A program made the translations under genes and the position numbers. The notes beneath the pieces were generated by a model. That model was not told where the DNA came from. It saw nothing but the letters and a program-made list of their open reading frames with translations, and made no database searches. A stretch of DNA of 64,000 nt from Siniperca chuatsi (lineage: Eukaryota > Chordata > Actinopteri > Centrarchiformes > Sinipercidae): positions 6,471,322 through 6,535,321 of the forward strand of contig NC_058055.1 in assembly GCF_020085105.1 (NCBI RefSeq), given 5' to 3'. Numbering within the stretch: the stretch's first letter is position 1; the number at the start of each line of letters is the position of its first letter. Positions 12,033-24,000 of this stretch are shown piece after piece.

Positions 12033-15000
12033 ATGGCGGGCAAAGGGAGAGTTTGTTCAGCCGGACAGAGCCAGCTCCAGGTCTCCTCAGACTCGGACTC
12101 GGAGGCGGAGGGGGGACCCGCTCGGGTGGCCGGTACCGGACCGTCCGCCGTCTCCTTCCCCGGCACCCAGGTCATCCACAGCGGTCACTTCATGGTGTCG
12201 TCGCCCCACAGCGACTCTGCGCCGCGCAGGAGGAAAAGCGGCGGGTCTCTGAGATATGACTTTGACACGGTGAACAGGACGTGGTGCCAGACGTACCGGT
12301 ACGGCCCGCTCAGCTCCGGGAGCCTGAGCATCGACCCCACTCTGACCCGCCTGTTTGACTGCATGTCCCTGGCCTACAGGTGCGTCCCTAATATCTAGTC
12401 AGGGACAGGAGGACAAACCCTCAGATCAGTTTAGCTGCTTCAGAATGTGCAGATTTCCTGCCTACAAATGAGTTTAGTTACATCTACAACGGCCCTTTTA
12501 TTTGCAGCTGTATCCTCTTCAGTTCAGGCTCCTTTCATTTGCAGGAAGATCTGTATGCTGGATACCTAATTTGGAGCTCTGTAATATGTGATCTTCATAT
12601 GGAAGTTTCCTGATGAAATAGTGCTCCAAGTATTAGAAAGTGCAAATTATTTAGAAACACCAACCTGCAGGCTATACTTGGTATTTGTTTCCCCCTGCAG
12701 TGATGCCCCTCTGTAGTTCATCATATATTTTATGAGCCACAAACTGCGCCCTGTACACAGAGCTCCACGTAAAAATATCAGTTTTCAACAAGTTTCCCTT
12801 TTAAAACTGATAGTTAGGGTTCGGTTGTAATGTGTGTGGATGTGTCTCTTGCGCAACAGCTTGGAAAATCTTCACTGAAAAGTGGACTTTGATTCTAGTT
12901 GGCAGCACTGGAAAGATTATAGTGTAACTGAGGGAAAGGAGAGAAGATCCTGAAATGATGCCACTGGCTTATTTTTTAGAAAAAAGTTAGTTCGTTGCTG
13001 TGACTTTACACCATGTTTATTTGAAGTGTTATTGCTACTGTTATTATTAGAGTTATTGCACACAGACATTGTAGAATTAGAGCTGTAACATCCAAATTAG
13101 CATTTTAGTTTTATTCAGTGCTATGGTTTTAAATTGAGTTTGTTTTCTTTTCGTCTGATTTATTAAAAACTGAGTGACCGATATCCCACACAGACCTTGA
13201 AAAGAAAGCACTTGTTCTTGCAGGAATGTCTTTCTCTTTGACTGCATAAGAGTTGCCATCAACCTTTGGCTCAAAGAAGACATTTCTACCAGTAACTGTG
13301 TGCCAATTTTGTATTTTTTATAGTTTGTTGATAGTTGCACAATAAACCCTGAGCCCGGGAGGGCTACGAGTACAACAGACCACTAAATTTAGAAAATATA
13401 AACTCTGTACAATGGTTTTTTTATTTATCTAAGTGCCATGTGTGATGTATATACAGTATTATGCGTAGCAGGTAGACTGTGTTTGCACAGTATTTGTCAT
13501 TAACCAGACTGGTGTTAATTGGTTCTTCTCCTAATAGGTTTTGTTCAGTAATATACTGTTTGTGCTGTTTCGGAGTGTGTGACATGCAGCGATGTCACTC
13601 CATTAAAAGCATGTTGAAAATGAACGCTTCCTAGCAACTCCCAGAGCACCACACATTAGGAGGCTTCTTCTCAGCACTCAGCAGGCTGAGGGACACTGGA
13701 AAAAAGTGCAAACAGCCCGGTAGCGTACTTGTGAATAAGCTGATTGGGCACAATTAGTCAAAATCAGGACAGATTTCCAACAGGGATGAGGCAGTGAGGC
13801 TACTGATTTTTTTTCCACTGTGTCCATTTTCTTCTAAGGAGTATCTAGTAATTACTGCATTAAGTCCCTCTCTCTTTATTTGCAACAAAGGGAAAAAAAC
13901 AGTGCGTTAAACATTGCTCATTTTCCATTTAGGATTTGACAAAACAACAACAAAACTGTGATTGTGTGTGTTTGTTTTTGTTTTTTTTGCAGTGGTAAGA
14001 TAGTCTCTCCCAAGTGGAAGTCTTTTAAAGGTCTGCGGTTGCTGTGGAGAGATAAGATCCGTCTGAACAACGCGATCTGGAGAGCTTGGTTCATTCAGTG
14101 TGAGTCCACCACTCTTCACCTCCTCTCTCTGCTGCCTACATAACATCTCTTTAACGTCTCTCCAGTAATAATGAAGAATGGCATTACTGCCAAATGCAAC
14201 AGAACTTGTTAGACAAGAAATCAAACAACAAAGTGACTAAACATAAATAAGGAGCTGAACAGAATCCACTTTTCCCAGCTGCGTTCATTAAGACACCTTG
14301 GTCAAGAAATTTTTTTTTTTTTTCTGCTCAAAGAGCTATAAATGTGTTGATTTTGTTGCTCTGTATCTGCTGTGTTTAGATGTGGAGAAGAGGAAAAACC
14401 CAGTGTGTGGGTTTGTCACACCGCTGGAGGGCTCGGAGGCCGATGCACATCGAAAGCCTGAAGTGAGCGTTTTGTGTCATAGTGGAATGTGTTTTTAATC
14501 GAATCGGGCTGGATTCTTTTTAAACTGCACATTATTCCAGATTCAGTGGACAGTTAATAACACATGGATGATTTTAGTATTGTACACTGATGAGGATGGG
14601 CATGTGTATGATTTACTCTGTACAGAAAGTCTTATGCTTGGCATTTCTGCGTCATGTCAACAGGCAATTGTATTAGAAGGCAGCTACTGGAAGCGAAGGA
14701 TTGAGGTGGTGATTAAGGAGTATCACAAGTGGAGGATTTACTATAAGAAGAGGGTGAGCACTCGTTTTTTTTTACAGAATACATATTTCATCTCTTGTAT
14801 ATTTTTAGCCATGCTAGAGACATGGCCATGGATGGCAGTGTTGGTTGGTCCAGACTGAAATATCTCAACAACTATTGGTTAGATTGACATGGAATTTTGT
14901 AGAGACATCCGTGGTCCCCAGAGGATGAATCCTACTGACTTTGGAGATTCTCTGACTTTTCCCCTAGAGCCACGAGCAAGTTGACATTTGTGGTTCGTGA

Positions 15001-18000
15001 AATATCAGTGAAATATTTTAACATTATTGGATGCAATGTCACAAAATTTGCTACAGACATTCAAGGTCCCTAGAGGATAAATTCTGATGACTTTGGAGAT
15101 CCACTGACGTTTCCAGTAGCACCATCAGCAGGTCATCTACAGGACATCTACGCCATGGATTAGCACAAACGTTCGTACAGATGTTCATGGTTCCCAGATG
15201 ATATATCCTAAAGACTTTGGTGATTCCTGACTTTTCCTCTAGCGCCACCTTAAGGTTCACATTTGTGGTTTTGAGTGAAATATCTCAACAACTGTTGGAT
15301 GGATTGCCATGCAATTTGGTGCAGACATTCATGTTACCCTCAGGATGGATTGTAGTAACTTCGGTGATTTTCAGCAACATCATCGGGTCAAAATTCTAAT
15401 ACTGTCCAATGCTTAAGTTTATGACCAAATGCCTGCAAAACTAATGACATTCCCATCAGCTTCAGCTGTATTTTGTGTTTAGTGCTAATTAGTAAATGTT
15501 AGCATGCAAAATCGCTAAACTAAGATGGTGAACATGGTAAATATTATACCTGATGTTAGCATGGCTGTAGACTCTTAGTCTCACACTGTTTCTCCTCTTT
15601 TCTTTTGCAGCTTCAGAACAAGAAGGATGATATTCTATCAATGCTACAAGAGGTATGACAAAAGTCCTGCTTTAATATTATCCTGTTGTCTATCTCTTTC
15701 TATACATTTTGGAATAACAATAATGTAGACAAATATTGATTTTGACCTTAGAAAACTGAAGTTGGCCGACCCAGGCTTCAGTGTGTGTGTCGGTGACCTG
15801 CGAGCATTGTTTAGTTTTGAATGCAGCTGGACCTCAACATATGACCATCAAAGTCCTCCAAGTGGCTATTTTTAGCACATGGATTTAGCCTCCCTCGGTT
15901 AACTAGAGAGGAAAAGAGAGGATAAAAAAAAAAGAAACAGAAACGTGCAAAACAACTTGCGTCATGGCCTGGCATTTGTAGGCAATTGACACATATTGAT
16001 TGCCAGCAGCGACAATACCTCTAACACCCCTGCAGGCTTTATCTTTATTCAAGTGAAATAGCTGCAGAATTTAATGTCATTTAATCAAACCTGACCCACT
16101 TCCAGCAGCGCTTTGTAAAAGTTGAGCAGCGGAGGGGCAGCGAGTATGACAGTGACATCACGGTGGCAGAAAGAGACAAAATATAAAATATAATGAGGGA
16201 GAGGTAGGCGAGAGGCAGAGAGAGGGAGGGACCCTCGGGAAGCACCTCATTCATGATTGTATTCACATGAGAATGGGACGTGTACCCTCGCAAGTCCCCG
16301 CCCACTGTGCGACTGTCCCATCCCACTATCCCCTCCCCTCTAACTGAGGTTAAAATTAAGACCACTGCAAAGATAATATCTGACTGTGTCTGTAGCCCAG
16401 ACTGTTCATGTATTGTACTTCAAAGGGCACATATCACCATGTAGTTGACAGGTCAAAGATCACTAAACCAGGTTTTTATGCTCTGTGTTCCAAAGTGTTA
16501 TCTCACCTTTCTCTTAACAGATTACATCCAGTGGCTGGAAAAAACACCTCAGTAAAAGCCAAGGGTTGTTGTTGTAACATTAGTGTGTATGTCATATACT
16601 TTGTAACAGTTTTCAGCTCTCAAAGCCCCAATCTCAAATTGAATTGGCTATATAATTTCAGCCTCAGCCCCATTCTCATAAAATCTTTCAACAATTTGAT
16701 TTGTGAAGGGACAAGTAGCTTTATCTAGTGTAACCAGGCATCATTTTACAAGAGCATTTTGTGTGCAAATCTACCCTAGACTCAAATTACATATTATACT
16801 GTCAGTCCTCATATTAAAATTCAGTCAGTCAGTTTGAGAGTGAAACAAAGTCGTGCCAAGTTACCAAATCAAGTCATAAATAAAGGCAATATCAGGGGGG
16901 AGTGGACTGTGCAATCTATGAGTCTGTACTTTGATAAACATAGAATATTACCATTGGCTTTTAGCCACGCAAGCGGTGTGGCCCTAGGGACGACTAGGGT
17001 CTGTTGGCCGGTCGGCCCACCTCTTTGGTCCAGACTGAAATATCTCAGCAACTATTGGATTTATTGCCATGACATTTTTTACAGACATTCATGATCCCCA
17101 GAGGATGATTCCTACTGATGATCCCCTGATTTTACATGTAGCGTCACCATGAGGTTGACATTTGTGGTTCAGAGTGAAATGTCTTGACAGCTGTTGGATG
17201 GATTGCCATGAAATGTGCTATAGATATTCAAGGTCCCTGGAGGATAAATTCCAATTACTTTGGTGATCCACTAACTTTTCCTCTAGCGCCATCATCAGGT
17301 CAAAATTGTCAAATGCTTTGATTTATGACCAAATACTTGCAAAACTAATGACATTGCCCTTTAACCTCAGCTGTACTTGTGTTTTATTCTAAGTAGCAAA
17401 TGCTTGCATGCTAACATGCTAAACTAAGATGGTGAACCTGGTAAATATTACCTGCTAAACATCAGCATGTTAGCACTGTCATTGTGAGCATATTAGCATC
17501 CTGATTTTCTTTTAGCTCAAAGCACTGCTGTGCCTGTAGAGTCTTGATGTATGTGTGTCCTCATCTCATCTCTGCCGTCATTTAGTTTCATCTAATCTCT
17601 ATTAACTCATTTCTGCATATTTGATTTATTTTCGTCTTGTCTCATCTCACTTCATCTCTGCTTATCTCTGTTCATTTCACATTAAGATCAATTTTATGTA
17701 ATACTAGTTTCAGGAAACCCCACAAAAAATGTAAATAATGCCCATTGGAAGTGAGAAATTGTGAGGCGCTCATATGCATGTATATTTTTTTTCTTAACTG
17801 AGACCGAGGCAGCAGCAGTTTGTGTTGGTAGGGGCCTCAGGTCTTCCTGTTTGCGCGCACGTGAGTGTGACTGCCAGAATTAGGTCAGGGACAAAAGGCT
17901 GCTGCTCTTATTGAAATGGTGAGACATCAAAATAAAGAAATGAACAAAGCCGACATAATGATAACCTGTAAGGGGCTAGTGTTTTTGAACAATATGTCAA

Positions 18001-21000
18001 AACTGCTTTTTCATCATGCACAGTACGAACACACACGCACACACACATGCATATGCACACAACAATCTTACCTCATTTCTACTTGTACACTTACATTCTC
18101 CCTCAAAGAAAACAAATCGAGAGGTAAATGAATAAATTATAAGAGTGGATGTCGTGTGCTTAGACGTAATCAAAACAGTTTCCGGCTCAATCTGGGCTTC
18201 CCTATAAATGTGGCCTCAAACATAGAAGTGGAGGGTAAAAACAAGCAGATCAGGGTGAAGCAAAACATCTCAAACAGAGGGAAAAGAACGGTCTGGAGCT
18301 TCATTTTCTGTGAGTTTTTTACTGGGTTTTAAGAAGAGAATGGGCACTTGGAAAAATTTGGCGTACATGTTTCTGGCTGGCTGGTTTTCTACTAACTAGA
18401 TGTGATAGTGGAGGAGATGCAACTGCTATACGTGTGTCATTTTGTTTTTGTGTAAGTGGATGTAAACTGTGTTTGACCAACAACTTATTGAACAAGGAGT
18501 ATCTAATCATATTATATAGCTTTTTGGTGTTTACATGCATTTCTCAGTGTGAAAAACATGACAGTTTTTTTGGGAGTCATTACCTTTTCACACTTTCTTT
18601 ACAACATCAAATGCTGAACATATACAAATGGGAAGAACTAAATTCCATCAATGCATCGCTTTGCCTTTTCAGTCCTATTTGTAGGAGCAATCTAATGGAT
18701 AGATCAGGGATTGACTTGGTATGTCACTGGAAGTTGATTTGAAGTGTTTTTAAACTCTGGCTGATGTGCTCCAGGGTCAGATCTGCCAAGCCAAGCTGGA
18801 GAAATGGTCCAATCAGATGTACCAGGAGCCTGAGGCTGCGCCCGTGGAGGCCCACATGTTTGACCTGGACTGCCTTCTGTCTGACATCTCCGACACCCTG
18901 TTCACCATGACACAAAAGCCATGTCCATGGGCCGGTGACCGACACGACAGTGAGTAGACTTTCAGCTGTGACATTGCACTGGTCTCTAACCAGTCTCAAA
19001 TGCAGCATCAAATGATTGAAAGTGCTTAAAATAAGGATGGACAACTAGTGGGCTGTGAGCTGCATGACGAGATTAAATTGTGCATTTATCATTTGGATGC
19101 ATCATTTGGCAGAGAATAAATTCCCGGGTCTATTTATTTTCCTTTTTTATCAAATAACTGTCAAAACTCATAAACCTAGCTTCATGCCATCTCTGCCATG
19201 AACAGGAGCCTAGAATACAGAGCCAGTCAGTGTCTTACTATGAGTAATGTTTTTTTCACATGAGATATTTTTGTATTTTTTGTTTTTGTTTGTGCTCTTC
19301 TCACTGGTTTGACATGGCCACAACACAATGTCACATACTTCAATCAGGATTTGACAATATTTGAATCAGACAGCTGTGAGGTTGTTGCTTATGTTGCCAG
19401 GTCACTGTCAATCAAATCTGATCAAACTACACCCACACAGTCCTGTGCTTTTGACTGTTAAAGTCTTAATAAAAATATAGTAAGGATGTTCTTTCCAACT
19501 TTACATTCGGTTGTTGCTTATTTAGTCATGACTGTTTAAAGGAAAAGTTTGCCTTTTTGGGAAATATGCTTATTTGCTTTCTTGCTGACAGTTAAATGAG
19601 AAGATCAATAACACTTTCATGTCTGTCCATTCAATATAAGGCTACAGCCAGCAGCCGGTTAGCTTGACTTAGCATTTAGACTGGAAAGGGGGGGAGGAGC
19701 TAGCCTGGCTCTGTCCAATCTTTGACACTGAATGTTCAAACTGAACTGACTATACTGAATCACTGTCACTGACTGAATCAGTACCTTTTTAAAAAGTGAA
19801 CAAACTACATAGTGACTACAAATGTTTGAACTGAACAAAATGATTCAATTAAGCAATGTGATTCAGAATATCCACCTCTAAATAACAGAGCCTCTAATAT
19901 TTCAGAGCCATGGTCGTGGGCCATGAATTTTACCTTGAGCAAACATCAGTCAGAAAAAATCTCAGTGAGTCAGGCAGACTATAACATATTCAACTAAACA
20001 ACCCCACTCTCTCTGCTACTAGGGGATGGAGAGGGGGGATGGCAGGTAAACAAGGGGGGTTCATTTTGGTCATTTTGCTAACAAGGTGGATGGCATCCCC
20101 CCTCATCGTCCCTCACACCGCCTACTGCTTCTACTCCACTACATCTCAGAGGCAAACATTGTACTTTGTACTCCACTACATTTATTTGACAGCTCCAGTA
20201 ACTAGTTACTTTTCAGATCGAGATTTTACAAACAAAACATGTGATCAGTATATAAAATATGATGATGTGTACCCAAACGTACAGTATATAAAGCATTTAA
20301 AATTAGCTCCACCTCAACCACCTATAACATTAAAGTACTGTTTACATGTTAATGCATCAATAATAATGGTCCAGTAATATAATGATATAACACTGACAGG
20401 TCCCGAAATTTTGAATGCAGGACTTTTACTTGTAATTGAGCATTTTTTATAGTGTGAAATCTCTATTTTTGCTTAAGTAAATGATTTGAATACTTCTTCC
20501 ACCACTGTCAGCAAGTCAGCCGAAGGAACCCGCCCTACAAATAAAGAAATGCCCTATGATGAAAGATGTTTTTAAAAAACCACACACAATAAGACAGACA
20601 CATTGGCCGATGCACTCACACACATTTCTCCCTCTCTCTCATGTCTGATATTGTGTTCCAGCGTACACAAGCAATGCTGATATAATCCAGCCAGACCTGA
20701 CTCCACTGCAGCCCAACCTGGATGATTTCATGGATATACCAGGTACTCTCTACCCGTCCATACGTCTGTCTGTCCGTCTGTCTGTTTGTCTGCCAGTGGC
20801 ATCTTCACATGTTGTCATAGAATGGCAGCAGATCAATTGATTTTCCTTTATCTGAGTATCCTTTCAGTTTCAACTGTTTGTTTTTCCAACATAGTTAATT
20901 ATTCAATGACAGTGTGCTACATGTGTGGGTACACATGGGGTAGGTGTGCTTGATTTGGTGCAGAAAAATATATTTGATAGCTGATAGAAAACGTCAGAAC

Positions 21001-24000
21001 TGATCCTGATAAGAGGTATCAGAGTTTTAAAGTCCATTTTCAGCCTGAGAGTGCTGCAGTGTCTGCAGTAATTACTTGGTCCTCAGAGGTTAAAGGGGGG
21101 TCAAAGACAGGGTTGAGCCGAGAGAATGGGGAAGTGGAAGAGGATATATTTCACCATGACCCTTGGCTCTGACACCACCTAACAGGCCAGGGGAAAATAA
21201 AGGCAGGGGCTGGGAGATGGTGGAATTTCCTTTTCCAAAAAAGACATCTTGATGACCTCTGTTCAAAGTCCTTAAGAAGACAGTTCTGATGATTGTCTAA
21301 GAAGATTTTAAGAGTTGCTTCATTTTGAAGCTTGACTTTGTTTGTCTGAAGTATTTGGTTTAACACTAGATACATATACATGTTCCTGCAAGTAATTATG
21401 ATCATTAATTAAAGCAGCCAGCCTACCAGCACCTCAAAAGCTCACTAATCAACACTAAAGGTGTCCAGTACATCTGCGAACAAATTTTTCACACTGAATG
21501 TTCAAACTGAACTGACTATACTGAATCACTGTCACTGACTGAATCGGTACCTTTTAAAAACTAAACAAAATGATTCAAATACACAATGTGATTCGTAATT
21601 TCTACCTCTAAGTAACACGTTGTGCGCATTTGTTCAATTTGTACAAAAACAAAAGTGTAAAAACGACATTTGTGGTTTTGCTAGGTGTTATGTGCAGGAC
21701 TATTTCTTGGCTGGACGCAGTGACTTCCTGGAAAATTAATTAGTGAGCTTTAGAGGTGCTGGTAGGTGGAGTTTTTACCTTCAGACAGAGCCAGCCTAGC
21801 TGTGTCCAGAATTTATGTTAAGATGTTAAGCTAAACTAAAAAAAACTCCACAAGGAACCTTTAAATGGTTGTTTTCACTTCCCTCAAGTGGACAGAAAAT
21901 GAGTTAATGCAGGTTTAAGTAAACTTCCTGATCATATGTTGGAGCAGAGGTTAATTTAAAGAAAATCTGGCCAAATATGTTTTGGTGCAACATAAATAAT
22001 TCACTAATTTTATGAATTAATACTTGATAATCATACGTCCCTTAGAGTGTGAGAGGCAGGGAAAGTTTTACGCCCAGGGCTAACAGCTAGCCTGCAGGAA
22101 GACACATGGAGCTGAAGAGCTTCAGACAGGAGCAGGGGAGCAGGTTGGAGTTTAGTTCCCTGCTCAGGGGCAGTGGTTGTTTTGGCCTTTGTGTTACTTT
22201 CAGCAATCCAGCAGCCCTGTGGCTACAAGTCAGCCTTTGTAACCCACAGACAACCTGCTGCCCATTGCTGTAATATGTGTGTGTATGTGTGTGTGTGTTG
22301 TGCGTGTGTTTGTTCTCACAGCACTGGCAGGGTCCTGAGGGATCAGCTGTCTGCCTCTCTCTTGGTCACAAGGTCAAGGGAGCTAGTAAGTGTCTGTCAG
22401 AGCGACACGGCCCTGAGTTTTATTTATGCAGAGTGCTTCTCTTTAACGGAATACACAACACTTGTCTGAGGCAGCATGTTATGCCAGTAGTTTCTTCTTA
22501 CTAAGATGAAAACGCAAACATACTGGTATGTATTTTCAGATTGTGCCACACTTTTTGCCTTGTGTACTGAGTGTGTTAAAGGTTATATTGATAAAAAAAT
22601 TTTATGCAGATGAATATTAACATCCACAGAGCTTTTAGAAAAGTGCGGAATAAAAAGTATGCTTTCCCAAAAAAAAAAAGAAGAACATTGTGAATTAATC
22701 ATTTTCAATTTTCATCAATTTTGACGGGTCCAAAATTAATGTTTTGTTTATCTCTGTGTGAGATGTCTGACGTTTGGTTCCTGCTTCTAACAAGGCTTGT
22801 GAGCCAATAGTATAATGACGTTGGTATCACGTAGTATAGTTGCCAGTTAGTGCGGAAAAAACATATTAGCTATCTTAGCTTAATTGTCCGAACAACAATA
22901 ACCCATAAAATTTCAGTTCTGCATATTTAAACAAAATAAACAACTACCGACAGTCATAGTCCTTACACCCTTAACTAATGTGTTTTCACCGGTTGGATTT
23001 TCAAAATTAGAAATATTACAGCTTCAGTCCCCGAGGAGCTACTTTAGCATTACTGACATTATAGTTCCCTCAAATAATGCAACGTTGTAAGGAAGATGCG
23101 TATCAGAGGGGATTTAGAAGTGGGCCAGGGTCTGACATAACCGATGGCCAGTACAAGTTTATGCAGGGCAAGTTGATTGACCAGTCACTGGTCTGTCTGG
23201 GCCAGTGGCGGACTGCTCCGCAGTAAATCTCCGAAGGTAAATTAAAGTTCTGAACTACTGTAAATCTGCTCATTATAGTGTTTAGACCCAAAACATGACT
23301 TTTTATTGAAGGTGTCATCTCATATAGCAGTCTAACATTAACCCTATTATGAGACACCTTGATGAGGTACTTGTGGCAAGCTAGCCATGTAGCCAGCTGC
23401 GTTGAGCTCAACTCACGTTAATATAAAAATCAGAAAATACTGACATCAGATTATACAGTCGTCCTTTCTCCCTGTAGCCATTGTTGCTGTGTGGCGCTCA
23501 GCTGTTTTTTATAATCTGCTGTGAGATTTGTTTTCAGCAAGTAAACACTTCGACTAATGTTAGGTCAACACTACGCTAACACTAACGCTAGCTAACTTCA
23601 CCTTTTACTGTACTGTCTAGTGTTGAATATGGATTTTAATAGCATACCTACAATGTACTGAAGTTACTGTATTCTTTGATTGGATGCCAAAAGTAAATAT
23701 TTACCTAATGTCTTATAGTGTAAGGATGACTGAAATGTCATTTTACCTTAAATGTTGCAATATAAGGCCCCTATAATTATTAAATGATGGTGGGAAAGGG
23801 TTAGCTAGCCATATCCTAAGATTACCATAGCTAACTTTACATGAAACACCACCGCACAATGTAACCCAAATCTGTAGCTAATGTATAGCTACATGTTGCA
23901 AAATGATTACTCTATCACGAAAGATTCATCACTTATGTCTGTCTCACTCCACACGACCATGAAATATGCAGATTGTGCAAGGAACTGGCAACCAATGGAA

